The notes: generated by a model not told the origin, from the letters alone. DNA of 64,000 bases from Clostridium facile (GCF_014297275.1 NZ_JACOQK010000001.1:1302001-1366000), one strand, 5' to 3'; positions 27,401 through 36,273 are shown, counted from the stretch's first letter. Numbers and translations: made by a program.

Positions 27401-28936
27401 AGATGCTAGCGTTTCTATGTCCTCCACCGACAGCAAAGAGCCGGTTTCAGGATCAATTTCTGGCTCTTTTTCCTGCTCCCACAGACGGACCGCCCCCACA
27501 TCCCGGCGGAATACATGAAAGCCTCCCCAATTCAAATCGGTTTCGGAAAAGAATTCTCTGGCCGCATCTAGCACAGCAGGAAGATCCCAGGCAATCAAAT
27601 CCAAATACCCATAGTACAATCCTGTGGCGCCACCTAGGAAAGTAACTGCATCCGCTCCGGCGCGTTCCTGAATAGCTTCTTGCAGAGCATCCCGGAATTG
27701 CAGAATCTGTTCAGCTCGTTTTTTCTCTTCAAACCCAGTTAAAGGATAACACAAAAAACCAGCCACAATACCATTCTTATGGTACTCATCCATCGCATCG
27801 CTCTCGACACTCATATACTCATTGATCAGAACTGGAAGGCGATTAGAACCAATGTAGACATCCATCCGCCAGTCGGCATCCGGATCCTCTACTGGCTTTA
27901 GCTCATAGCCAATATAACTGTTGTCCAGGTAGTTTTGGGCATCATCCCACAGCTGATACCCCATATCACGAAGGGTGATACGCAGAGCAGACAGCATAGT
28001 GGATGTCCCCTCCTTAGGCTGCTCCATCAGTTGCAGATCGTTGATAAGTGCGATAGCAGACACTTCTCCCAAGACCTGATCAGTGAGTGTATAGGCCAGC
28101 CACCATGCTTTCTCTGCATCATCTTTCATCAACGGCAGCAGCTTTTTACTATACAGGGACAAGGAGACGCAATCCTGTTTTTTGTCCACCCAGACCTGAA
28201 CATCCTCTGACCGGATCTCTGTTTCCCCTGCCCGGAGATAAAACCCTTCAGATATCTGACGTCCCACCAGAATATTCCAGTGCTCCAGCACAGATTCCGG
28301 TACATGGCGCTGGAAGTAGACCAGAGGGAATAGTTCAAGCCGATTTCCATCAGCGCTAAGAATTAGTTCATATTTTTCTCCATTGAAGCCCAGTTCAAAA
28401 GAGGGAGATGTAAGGGCAATCTCCAACACCTTACCGCACTTCTCCATCAGCTCTTCGCCCCGCTCCCGCAATTTATCGGTGTCCATAATCTTGCGCAATT
28501 CCCCTTCAATTCGGACAAAAGCGTTCCAAGCTTCCTCCGTTCTCTCTCGAAAATTCTTCTCAAACCTGGGCAGAGCTAACCGGCGGCGACAGTCGTCGAT
28601 GAGGGTCTGAGTGTCCTCATCTCCAGGGCGGGCTGCCAAAGCTTGTTCAAAATACCGCAGCGATAGGCCTTCCTGGCCCAAGTAATAATAAGCATAACCT
28701 ATACGAAAATTCCAGCAGTGATCGCCCTGGAAATATTCCTCATGGGGCTTCAGTAAAGTTATGGATTTTTCAAATAGTTCCCGATCCCCAGGATCTGCTA
28801 AGTTGCTGTATGCTCGAGCCAATTCACTGTCCATTTCGGGCGTGCGCTCCTCAGCGGGGATGTCCTCCAACGTGTCGATAATTTTCTGAAATTCGTCGTT
28901 CTCATTCCATTTCTGGCATTGTTCCAGCAGATTCAT
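24500..28936 (-). CDS. Giant TPR-SUFU-DUF4253 fusion protein
   Basis: A 1478-residue soluble protein. N-terminus: TPR-like helices (about 1-130). A central alpha-beta part (about 330-500) contains GIVAGFLCYPLTGFEEKKRA. TPR-like helices return at about 560-700 (YRYSVALMYCGQLEEALSYA). A SUFU domain follows (about 850-1060; HELVSPDIHVDICVVPPSEE, LVTMGMGAHRMNVPEELAEY, WYWPVGLLKVLARLPI). The C-terminus is DUF4253, ending in STVWYFWWD. SUFU and related small domains act as immunity proteins in polymorphic toxin systems, and fusing several in one chain is the pattern called polyimmunity. ATG at 28936 follows GGAGG. The domain names rest on remembered family motifs, not on a search; the immunity role is inferred. 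Confidence 0.85.
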   Translation of the reverse strand: MNLLEQCQKWNENDEFQKIIDTLEDIPAEERTPEMDSELARAYSNLADPGDRELFEKSITLLKPHEEYFQGDHCWNFRIGYAYYYLGQEGLSLRYFEQALAARPGDEDTQTLIDDCRRRLALPRFEKNFRERTEEAWNAFVRIEGELRKIMDTDKLRERGEELMEKCGKVLEIALTSPSFELGFNGEKYELILSADGNRLELFPLVYFQRHVPESVLEHWNILVGRQISEGFYLRAGETEIRSEDVQVWVDKKQDCVSLSLYSKKLLPLMKDDAEKAWWLAYTLTDQVLGEVSAIALINDLQLMEQPKEGTSTMLSALRITLRDMGYQLWDDAQNYLDNSYIGYELKPVEDPDADWRMDVYIGSNRLPVLINEYMSVESDAMDEYHKNGIVAGFLCYPLTGFEEKKRAEQILQFRDALQEAIQERAGADAVTFLGGATGLYYGYLDLIAWDLPAVLDAAREFFSETDLNWGGFHVFRRDVGAVRLWEQEKEPEIDPETGSLLSVEDIETLASFDDGVSGYFGQMLSWLENFIEQGVQEGKFTQHQAEQDLQIALWYSFACNNLDVYRYYYKAAQWMKNSEKNAKGCAMWYYRYSVALMYCGQLEEALSYAEKGIQEEADYPWIWLQVGKLRSHFGNKTGALEAVSHGLALEPNDYEFLTLKKEIEDGASLEQMEYHWINPDADQTLQQGMDEDSDDKQYSISCMTVNQEGLERFWAIFGPKPEQYMPNSPYTQFPYLVNERTVDLIFQMNEGGMSKLRTDWLKQLKNWLQNWQWMERNHPDGRAARLDTVLIGLDYRIGLLYKLMEMDEYFQIFLNPDGTEVEDSFWSSVENNEPELYTGEEMSAVEQHIKRTFGEFDHVFHELVSPDIHVDICVVPPSEERDYYTLVTMGMGAHRMNVPEELAEYKLERAELAITLPTDWKLDEESMKDEQWYWPVGLLKVLARLPIASDTWLGFGHTMDKQTSFTENTELCAAILIDPQNTEESGRLCLLPGGEEVNFYQVIPLYRDELEYKLEHDADALLDKMEGISFVVNPTRQDAIIRGTLCSGNDEGDYVVEMDDAIWHLETIQEKDLPVDEINAYNHMAIYLRWCMECDLMDEDFLKKYDEVVKQVKADPASVDLREFLRDELDGQLIGPLFNKKGRAFASYYYGEMDSPYYPSDIDNYAISVIGQERNYSDEIQDEAYLFIPFDENYYQTIAKVIEERFVNWQGQDFDEDTLEPSELAKAMMEYLDCECTYFPAMKDDDPIMSAYSYAKRDSIHEGFVPVLIKVDEILWECLIMNSDPDSDGKDDYAFDPDKVVEYRKKMLDVPVQDGKAVLEELIGQRKAEAEDDDIDWEEEILGKMEGGYHNDRFSSYWDFSTDMTYPLILAKIPVKNPWEIFAYLPFGNWNECPNTSEMMAAAKYWFEQYSAIPAAMTHDELEFDLPSPIPEEKTMDTAVELYGFCPDVIDQGPEDTTVGALADMLRQSTVWYFWWD

Positions 28937-29011
28937 AAATCTTTCCTCCCATATCTGTTGTTTTCTACCATATTGCTTCTTATGTCTTCACTCATGCTTG
29001 AGGTAAAGCCA

Positions 29012-29338
29012 TTACCAATCTCTCTCCCGAATGGCCTCCTCAGTTTCGATGGGAATACCGAACCATTCCAAGATGTATGCTACTGTTTCTCCTATGCAAT
29101 CACGGGCTACCGTTTCGATTTCGCTGTCATTCTCGTCAAACTCATCTTGTAAATCATTGATAGCGCAGATCACCTCATCCAACTTTTTCTGCACAACCTT
29201 AACATTGATTTCTCCGCTCTCCAACAGATGAATCACTTTTTGAAGCTCTCCTCTCACTTTGTCTACCAAGAAGTCGGGAAAATATTCATCTTGGTACATC
29301 TCCTTTAATAGCGGATACTGAGGATCAAAGGGTTTCAT
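29012..29338 (-). CDS. DUF5713-like small protein
   Basis: A 108-residue acidic, helical protein. It reads YPLLKEMYQDEYFPDFLVDK near the start, then AINDLQDEFDENDSEIETVA and ends in EEAIRERDW, a pattern I associate with DUF5713. I start it at the ATG at 29336-29338, which has GGAGAG upstream; the frame stays open further upstream but only by overlapping the end of the preceding gene. It lies 19 bases after that gene and 75 bases before the TPR/SUFU gene, inside the same operon. Its function is unknown; the neighbours suggest an immunity-type role. Confidence 0.82.
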   Translation of the reverse strand: MKPFDPQYPLLKEMYQDEYFPDFLVDKVRGELQKVIHLLESGEINVKVVQKKLDEVICAINDLQDEFDENDSEIETVARDCIGETVAYILEWFGIPIETEEAIRERDW

Positions 29339-29357
29339 ACTGCTCTCTCCTTTCCAT

Positions 29358-32300
29358 TTATTCTTCATAGGCTTCTGTAATATCAATGAAATGAATATAT
29401 ACTCCACATACCTTATTCTCTGTATCATAACCAAAATAGACTGGATAGACGCCATCACCCCAGCCGGAAGCAAAGATGGGGAGATCGCAGTCCGTCCCTG
29501 GCACCGTCCAGAGGAGCCAGTCACCGCCCTTTCTCTGGTATTTAGGGTGTGTTTTGGCGTTCTCCTCCAGCAAATCACAAAACAGGTCATTGTATGGGTC
29601 GATGTCCGGGTTCTCCTCCAGCTGTTTCGCCCAGTATACTTGAAAGGCTTTCTGCAATTGGATATCTGCGATGCAACCCATGCCAGCGTCTACATCAAAA
29701 CCGAAATATTCACCATCTTCCAGTTCTTCATCTAGATCCTCGTTGCCCACCATGCCCAACTCACACCGGACTGGCTTCTTATCGCTGACAACTATCTTAA
29801 CACAAGCATAGCGGTCACCATATTGTTCACTGGGTACCACACAGATTTTCACCGGGTAATTCCCAGCTGGAATAGTCTGGAAATAGGGTCGTGCATCTTC
29901 CAACTCCACCAGTGGATCACAGGCAAAGATCGTTCCAGTAGGAAAGCGGACTACACCCATGTCCAGCACCGCTACCATCATATTCCCGATAACTTTTTCT
30001 GTAAAATAGGCATCTAGGTCGATCTTACAGACCAACTTGTCCTTAATTGCTTTGTATTTATTTATCCATTCTGTTGTAGGCATATTAGGTTCTCCTTTAT
30101 CAGATAATTGATTTGTCTCTAGCACCACCCGGATGATAGGACGAAAGAAATCATAGTCATTGTCGAGATCTCCACTCTCCTGTACCTCTGGTTTGGCATG
30201 AGGGGAACATGGCAGATATCCAATTAGCGGTCCCATACCTCCGCAGATATTACAGCCGCCATCCCCACCGCAGGTAGTAAACGTATTGGCCTTCACTGCC
30301 TCCCTCATATAGGGATCATAGCCAATGGATAGACCAAAGAAGTTCGGTTCTTTCATGTCATAGGATCGGTCATCATCTTGTTCCCCAAAGTAGTGAATGT
30401 GCATGGCATTATCCACTCCATCTCCCCATGGAAACAGGGTGCGACATCCACCCCCACAGAGATAGGACCACTCGTTCGCTGTTGGTAGAGAGAAGCCCTT
30501 CTGCCATAGCCATTCCTGCAAATTGGAGTAGGTCACCTGGTGGGAGATCCAGACCTGCCAATTGTCCCCTTCTCGTTTAAAGCGGACGTGTCCCACCAGT
30601 GTCAGGTTATCCTGCCCAGTAGCAGCAAATTTCTGGAAGGATTCCAGCCACTCCGGAAGAAGTCGGGAATCTTCCCATTCTACCTGCTCCCATCCGATCT
30701 CCTCCAGTTTCCGGCCAACAAGCATAGGATCGATAACCGCCTGGCGTACTGGTGACATTTTCTTTTGAATAAATTCCTCTGGAGAATCGTTATATTCGAT
30801 TTCCTGGAAAATGTTGTCCAATTCCTCCTGTCCAGTTTGATTCAGCCCTACAGCAAACTGCTCCCAACCCAGAGTAATGGTATCGCCGGGAACAAAAACG
30901 AACTCCCGTCCATCCTGTTCAAAAACCCCAGTGGTACAGAGCTGTCCCCATCGGTCAAAGGTTTCTATTCGCAAAAATTTTAAGTTATAATGCTCTGCTA
31001 TCCGCTCCATCAGCTTCTGTTTTTCCTTCTTAGGGAGTTGATTGAACTGAGGACGAAGTAGTGGGTTTCCTGCATTAGGGCAGTCATTCCTCTCCTGTAG
31101 CAACTCTGACGCCTCACTTGGCAGAAGGAAGGGCAAATTTGGGTACATCTCCCGATACTCCCACCAAGGTTCTAGTTTGTAGTGCTTATTCGCCGTCCGC
31201 AGGAAACTCCAGAAGTCGGTAGGATAACGGAACACCGGCCCTATACCATTACGTAGGGTGACAATGACCACTGTACCATCGGTAAGCATTCCGATGTGCT
31301 GCATCTTTTCCCCGCCAAACATTCCCGGTCGGATACGTAATATCTCTCTGGTATCCATGTTGATGAGTTGGGCAAAGTCATCGGAAAGGATTTCTCCATT
31401 TCCCTGTATCAGCAACCATCTATCGGTGAACCAGCGCAATTTTAAATCCTCGCCCATACCGGGCAAAGTGGCAATACGGCAGTGCCCGGTGTCCATGTCC
31501 AACTCCAACAAACATTCCTCAATCCGACCTTTATCGCTAATACTGTGAATCATATAGATACAGCCTGTACCGGGGACGGGAACTGATTCAGAAAGGTGAT
31601 CATATCCAGCCAGAGGGAAAGAATGCTCAGTCACCTGACCATCCGCCCAGCGGTAAATAGTTCCCTTATACCACTCATTGGAAAAGTACACTCGACCCAG
31701 ACCATCCTCCGTGATGCCGCAGTGATAGGTGCCACTCCAGCCATCCTTGGGCAGCGGCCAGTTCTGCACATCCTGACAAGTACCTCGATCAGTAAAGGTG
31801 ATCCGTGTGGCGTTTTGGGGATCACCCACCCAGAGGGAATGATCTGTCCAGTAAAAAGATTTCGGCGCTCCCTCATATCCGATGGGAGAAGGCTCAAAAA
31901 AGTTTAGGGTATTGGGATTTTTGCATAGCAATGCCTTTCCGATCATTCCGCTTGCGGAGGCCTTTGAAGCGGCATACAGCCCGGTTTTATCCGAATAGGA
32001 AATATCCCCGAAATGGCATAGGCTCATAGAACGAGTCACTTTAGGCGGACGGCAGCGCAGATCCACCACACAGCCATATTTCCATTCTTCGGAATGAGTG
32101 CTTTTCCATTCCCCAGCCGCAAAATCCCCTGCCAGAGAATTGAAGAAATAGTCGTGTTCGTCCTCAAGGAGATATTCCTCGCAGGGCATCAGCGCCTCAG
32201 GGTCTTGCTCCTTAGCATAGTCACCCCATTTTCGCCCCTGCTGTTTCATCAGGTGACAATATTGCCCCTGTTTTTTGCAGTAGTGTTCCAATTCACTGCG

Positions 32301-32576
32301 TTCTTCCTCTGGAATCAGGACAAAAAGATACTCGTCCTCATTGTCCAGGTTATACAGTGCCCAGCCGAAGGCAGACAGTTCCTGTCCCAAGGCTGCCGTC
32401 CCTTTTTCGTGGGGCAATTTCATATATTGGACGCCAACGGCATCAAAGCGTTCCTCAAGCAGCGCCGGTACCTGTGCGCCCCATTTTTTCCGTAATTCTG
32501 CCAAGGTATCCTGTACGGCTCCATCATATTTCAAAATATCTAACGCATCCGCTATTAGTTCTGCAAAATTTGACAT
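29358..32576 (-). CDS. Multidomain protein with FGE-like and DUF4241 domains
   Basis: A 1072-residue soluble protein. The N-terminus (about 1-170) is helical. A beta-rich part (about 175-450) with repeated W-D/G strands (GCGITEDGLGRVYFSNEWYK is its kind) looks like a propeller. About 540-830 resembles a formylglycine-generating-enzyme/C-type-lectin fold (FVFVPGDTITLGWE; LPTANEWSYLCGGGCRTLFP; Cys-rich GGDGGCNICGG). The C-terminal 230 residues are DUF4241 (LEDARPYFQTIPAGNYPVKI; EYFGFDVDAGMGCIAD), an immunity-associated family. I start it at the ATG at 32574-32576, six bases after GGAGGG, rather than at 32600. It is a second fusion giant in the cluster. The propeller and FGE calls are tentative. 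Confidence 0.82.
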   Translation of the reverse strand: MSNFAELIADALDILKYDGAVQDTLAELRKKWGAQVPALLEERFDAVGVQYMKLPHEKGTAALGQELSAFGWALYNLDNEDEYLFVLIPEEERSELEHYCKKQGQYCHLMKQQGRKWGDYAKEQDPEALMPCEEYLLEDEHDYFFNSLAGDFAAGEWKSTHSEEWKYGCVVDLRCRPPKVTRSMSLCHFGDISYSDKTGLYAASKASASGMIGKALLCKNPNTLNFFEPSPIGYEGAPKSFYWTDHSLWVGDPQNATRITFTDRGTCQDVQNWPLPKDGWSGTYHCGITEDGLGRVYFSNEWYKGTIYRWADGQVTEHSFPLAGYDHLSESVPVPGTGCIYMIHSISDKGRIEECLLELDMDTGHCRIATLPGMGEDLKLRWFTDRWLLIQGNGEILSDDFAQLINMDTREILRIRPGMFGGEKMQHIGMLTDGTVVIVTLRNGIGPVFRYPTDFWSFLRTANKHYKLEPWWEYREMYPNLPFLLPSEASELLQERNDCPNAGNPLLRPQFNQLPKKEKQKLMERIAEHYNLKFLRIETFDRWGQLCTTGVFEQDGREFVFVPGDTITLGWEQFAVGLNQTGQEELDNIFQEIEYNDSPEEFIQKKMSPVRQAVIDPMLVGRKLEEIGWEQVEWEDSRLLPEWLESFQKFAATGQDNLTLVGHVRFKREGDNWQVWISHQVTYSNLQEWLWQKGFSLPTANEWSYLCGGGCRTLFPWGDGVDNAMHIHYFGEQDDDRSYDMKEPNFFGLSIGYDPYMREAVKANTFTTCGGDGGCNICGGMGPLIGYLPCSPHAKPEVQESGDLDNDYDFFRPIIRVVLETNQLSDKGEPNMPTTEWINKYKAIKDKLVCKIDLDAYFTEKVIGNMMVAVLDMGVVRFPTGTIFACDPLVELEDARPYFQTIPAGNYPVKICVVPSEQYGDRYACVKIVVSDKKPVRCELGMVGNEDLDEELEDGEYFGFDVDAGMGCIADIQLQKAFQVYWAKQLEENPDIDPYNDLFCDLLEENAKTHPKYQRKGGDWLLWTVPGTDCDLPIFASGWGDGVYPVYFGYDTENKVCGVYIHFIDITEAYEE

Positions 32577-32733
32577 CAGCTGCCCTCCATATTCCTTCAT
32601 GTTAGCGTAAGAGATACCTTTTTTCAGAGATCCACTTCTGCCAGAACTGTTGGATCAGTATCCGGTTTGTGGGTTAGATGGTATCGACCATTCACACCAT
32701 CGCATTTTAGTAAACTTATAATATCTCATCCTC

Positions 32734-33849
32734 TCAAGTCTGCTGATGCTGCATGGATACAATATGGCAGTCCGAGCAGAACTCTATGTAAAGTGTTCCT
32801 TCTGTACCATCCATCAGGGTATCCCACTGAATCTGTGCCAGATATTTCATAGGCTTTCCGCAACACGGGCAGGCGGTATATTCCCAGTCCTGCACCCAGT
32901 TAGCAAAACCCCCGATGGTGTTCACATCGTCACAAGCAGCACCGTAAAACAAAGGCACTGGCGCTTTGCCCAGTACAAAGAGATTCTCGGTAAGAGAGTT
33001 GTAATCTTCCGTTTGGATATAACATTCCATTTCATCCGATCCGTCAAAGAGTTTAGAAGGAAAGACTTCCACACCGCCGTCCAGAGTAAAACGGTTGAAA
33101 GCTGGATCTTTCAAGAAGCCCACACAGTTGGGACAGCAGGTGGCGGTCAAAATACCGTTTATCCCCAGAAATTTCAGCCGCTCATCTCGACCATCCAGTA
33201 CCAGCATATCCATCATCCGCCCGCTGCAGTGGGGGCAGGTGTCCTCCCGTGCCCGACCGATGTGAACTGGAGATGACTCGCCGTGTACTTCCTTAACCAT
33301 GGAATAGCAGGTATCAAAGTTAAGTTCTATCCGTTTCCCTTCTTTGTCAAAGGTCCATCCGCCGCACTGGGCGTAAATGGATGGATCTACATATAGTTTT
33401 TTTCGCCAGGGATGTGGATTCTTCTCCAGTTCCAATAGTGTTTCCTGCGCCAGATTATCTCCCTGCATAGCGAGACAACACATCAGGTTTGATGCTTCGT
33501 TGGAATCCTCTGTAGACAATAAAGCATGGATTAGACTGTCCCGCACATCCTCTGGAGCACGATAATAAAGTTCAGAGGGATAAAACACCTCTGCATCCAG
33601 TGCTGCCCGCTGAATCTCCGGGGTAATGGCGCCCTGGTAACCGAGTAATTGCCAAAAGTCGGTGAACTCCGGGTCCTCCATATCTGCCAGCCGTTGGATG
33701 TTTTGAATCAGGCTTTTCTGTTTCTCTGCGATTTGTTCCGATGTCCAGGCCAATACAGCCTTTCGTTCCTGTTCAGACTTACATTTCCAGCATAAATCAT
33801 CATAGCCTAAAGGGGTCCCACAGCGGGGACAGGTATATTTTAACCCCAT
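32734..33849 (-). CDS. Zinc-ribbon protein with DUF1963/YwqG-like C-terminus
   Basis: A 371-residue protein, first gene of the leftward cluster. It opens with a zinc ribbon, YTCPRCGTPLGYDDLCWKCK. A second Cys pair appears at CPHCSGRMMDM with CCPNC, and the C-terminus reads CPCCGKPMKYLAQIQWDTL and FCSDCH before a Gln-rich end. The last part resembles DUF1963 (YwqG) proteins, which often end in this cysteine-rich way and occur in immunity-rich loci. It probably binds zinc. GGAG lies nine bases before the ATG at 33849. A hairpin with a U-run sits only about 30 bases upstream, so its promoter must lie beyond that hairpin. Confidence 0.8.
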   Translation of the reverse strand: MGLKYTCPRCGTPLGYDDLCWKCKSEQERKAVLAWTSEQIAEKQKSLIQNIQRLADMEDPEFTDFWQLLGYQGAITPEIQRAALDAEVFYPSELYYRAPEDVRDSLIHALLSTEDSNEASNLMCCLAMQGDNLAQETLLELEKNPHPWRKKLYVDPSIYAQCGGWTFDKEGKRIELNFDTCYSMVKEVHGESSPVHIGRAREDTCPHCSGRMMDMLVLDGRDERLKFLGINGILTATCCPNCVGFLKDPAFNRFTLDGGVEVFPSKLFDGSDEMECYIQTEDYNSLTENLFVLGKAPVPLFYGAACDDVNTIGGFANWVQDWEYTACPCCGKPMKYLAQIQWDTLMDGTEGTLYIEFCSDCHIVSMQHQQT

Positions 33850-33881
33850 ATTCTCTAACTCCTTTCAAATAACAAAAAAGC

Positions 33882-33918
33882 CCTACGCCGTACTATCGTA
33901 AAGATAGATTGACGCAGG
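33882..33918 (-). terminator. U-tailed hairpin, terminator of TetR or leader attenuator
   Basis: On the minus strand CCTGCG pairs with CGTAGG and CTATC with GATAG around TTTAC, followed by GGCTTTTTT. It may end the TetR transcript. Because only about 30 bases separate the U-run from the next start codon, it may also work as an attenuator of the polyimmunity-like operon. A ten-codon reading frame (33893-33922, MSCVNLSLR then stop) overlaps the stem, but it has no ribosome site. Confidence 0.6.
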
Positions 33919-34019
33919 ACATAAAAAGCCGCACAGAACCAGTAGCCGACTCCAGAAAATCGGCCTTTTTCAGTGATTGTATTATTGAATCGATTTGTAC
34001 CCTCATAAGGGATCTCTGA

Positions 34020-34661
34020 TTATTTTTGTACATTTTCTTTCACTCTATTTGTTCTTTCTTTTACCCGCTGCATTTCATCCAGCAGGGCATTGATTTGAAA
34101 CTCCACCATATCCTCTGCCACTTCTGGAAACAGGAAGGGCATAGTATTTGGTATTGCCTTGTAAACCATCATCATGGACAGGGCCAGGTTTCCAAAGAGC
34201 CTTGGTTCTATGCTGTCCACGGAAAGGCCAAAAATCACCAGTAGATTGTTAAAGAATTTGGTTTGATCCTCACGGAATATCTGAAAATTTTCTTGAGAGA
34301 GGCAGCGGTAAACCTCTTGTTCTTCTTCAATCGACAGCACGGCGATGCCCTTCTTGTCACCATAAGCGCAGGTCTCTAAAAAAGTCCGGAGACCTTCACG
34401 CCAACTGAGTGTAGGATCTTTCATCAACTGTCTAGCATATTGCAGTAACTTGGGTTGCTGATACCGAAGTGCCTCCAATATCAATTCTTCCTTAGAGGGA
34501 AAAAAGGTGTAGAAAAAGGTCTTGGAGATACCTACTTTTTTACACAAGACATCAATACTACTATGGATTAGCCCCCGATCCACAATACATTGGATCACAG
34601 TGGTCAGCAAAGCATTCCGTACCTGCTCCCGCTCCTGTTCAGAATAGGCTTTTCGCGCCAT
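34020..34661 (-). CDS. TetR/AcrR-family regulator
   Basis: The 213-residue protein has an N-terminal TetR DNA-binding domain (about 10-57), with the helix-turn-helix SSIDVLCKKVGISKTFFYTF and then FPSKEELILEAL. A helical ligand and dimer domain follows (about 60-205), ending in a basic tail. It represses target genes until a small ligand binds. The partner gene is not obvious: the polyimmunity-like cluster lies downstream on the same strand, while the upstream side is an 800-base gap. The ATG at 34661 lacks a perfect ribosome site (AGGGGGAGG some 12 bases upstream). Confidence 0.9.
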   Translation of the reverse strand: MARKAYSEQEREQVRNALLTTVIQCIVDRGLIHSSIDVLCKKVGISKTFFYTFFPSKEELILEALRYQQPKLLQYARQLMKDPTLSWREGLRTFLETCAYGDKKGIAVLSIEEEQEVYRCLSQENFQIFREDQTKFFNNLLVIFGLSVDSIEPRLFGNLALSMMMVYKAIPNTMPFLFPEVAEDMVEFQINALLDEMQRVKERTNRVKENVQK

Positions 34662-35461
34662 GTCTTTCTAGCCTCCCCCTCAAAATTATAAAGAATAAAA
34701 TTTTAAATTAGTATTTATATAATAACTAAATGGAAGCAAATATGCAACTATCTTTTTGAAAATTTTTTATGAACTCAATATCTGTATGGTTTCAATATAT
34801 CATAGTAAGCAATGCTTGTGGCTATTCATCCACCACAAACTGCTTGTTGAAAGCAACGCACTCACATTCTTTCTGTGACCGTGCGTTTTATAAATGTTTT
34901 TAACTAACACGAGCTTATTTTTGGTCAGGCGAGTATCCTGATTTCTAGCGTCAAACGATTGATATTAAATACTGTTGATTATAAATCATTACAGCAGATA
35001 GGTTTATTTCGCTAACAGCCTATTAACACTTACAGGTATTAGCTTCTTATATGAACGAAAACTTTTACTTTAATTTACAGTATTAAATGCCCCTGAAAGA
35101 ATCATCGAACTACCGTTTTTATCATTACAATGGGAAATTTCCAATTTTTACTTTTTCATCTTCCATTGAAAATAATTGAGATATAGGGAATTACACACAT
35201 AGAAAAAGAGGACGAGTTCTGATTAAATCGTTTTTGAATTTTAAATTTTGGCTCCTATTCATACATCAAAATCTTGCGGTTACAAATTGTGCACCACAGA
35301 TGTAACATTCCTAAGAAGATATACCTAACGTTTAGGAGTTTCTTGTGAACCATAGTGGCTGGTAGTATTCTAAACCTGAAATTCTCATTTTTAATTCCCT
35401 CCAAATCTGTATATATATAATATAAATGGATATTCTATTTTTGAGAAAGTGAGGTAGTTTT
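34662..35461. other. AT-rich intergenic gap
   Basis: Eight hundred bases without a supported gene lie between the divergent TetR and manganese catalase genes. A weak hairpin with TTGTGG/CCACAA arms occurs around 34817-34848. The last 50 bases hold TATATA-rich sequence suited to a catalase promoter, then GAGGTAG before its start. Nothing else stands out. Confidence 0.5.
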
Positions 35462-36130
35462 ATGTTTAAACATGAAAAGATACTGTTTCATCCTGTGGCT
35501 GTAGAACGGCCAAACGCACAATATGCAGCTCTTCTTCAAGAACAGCTTGGAGGAGCAAATGGAGAATTAAAATCAGCTATGCAGTACATGTCACAAAGTT
35601 TCCGTATTAAAGATCCTGAAATTAAAGATTTGTTTCTAGATATTGCAGCGGAAGAACTGGGGCATATGGAAATGGTCGCACAGACTATTAATCTTTTAAA
35701 TGGCCATGATGTAGATGCAAAAAAAGTGCCAGCGGGAGAAATCGAATCTCACGTACTTTTAGGCCTTAATCCAGGATTAATCAATGCGTCTGGCTATTCT
35801 TGGACAGCGGACTATGTGACAGTAACCGGAGATCTTTGTGCAGATCTTCTATCTAATATTGCATCTGAACAGAGAGCGAAAGTAGTCTATGAATATTTAT
35901 ATAGACAGATTGACGATAAAAAAGTAAAAGAAACCATAGACTTTCTTTTAAATCGTGAAGAAGCACATAACGCCATGTTCAGAGAAGCTTTTAATAAAGT
36001 ACAAAATACTGGTTCAAATCGTGACTTTGGGACTACAAAAGCTGCCAAAATGTATTTTAGTATGTCAGAGCCATCACCTTCTGAAAATCATTTTGCAAAT
36101 ACAGATGTTACCCCACCGTCTTTCAATTAA
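35462..36130 (+). CDS. Manganese catalase (CotJC-like)
   Basis: The 222-residue protein is a di-manganese catalase of the spore-coat CotJC group, which splits hydrogen peroxide into water and oxygen. The metal ligands of the four-helix bundle can be seen: Glu in GGANGELKSAMQYM, Glu and His in AAEELGHMEMVA, and Glu and His in NREEAHNAMF, with a second Glu in ASEQRAKVVYEYLY. The length fits the short family form. In Clostridia such proteins protect spores or anaerobic cells against peroxide. The AGTGAGGTAG stretch serves as ribosome site. It stands alone, without CotJA/CotJB neighbours. Confidence 0.93.
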   Translation: MFKHEKILFHPVAVERPNAQYAALLQEQLGGANGELKSAMQYMSQSFRIKDPEIKDLFLDIAAEELGHMEMVAQTINLLNGHDVDAKKVPAGEIESHVLLGLNPGLINASGYSWTADYVTVTGDLCADLLSNIASEQRAKVVYEYLYRQIDDKKVKETIDFLLNREEAHNAMFREAFNKVQNTGSNRDFGTTKAAKMYFSMSEPSPSENHFANTDVTPPSFN

Positions 36131-36273
36131 ATCGGATAAAAATATAACAATGAAAATAGAACTTATTTCAAATCAAAAATTTTTATTCTAGTAGTTATCT
36201 TTTTTACAATGCAATCTCAGCAATCCCCTCAAATGTACCATGTATTTCAATTTATGAATTTTTTTGGCACAAC

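Noticed and set aside
26989..28610. Plus-strand frames inside the TPR/SUFU gene
   Set aside because: Antisense to a continuous 1478-codon gene with domain motifs; no independent evidence.
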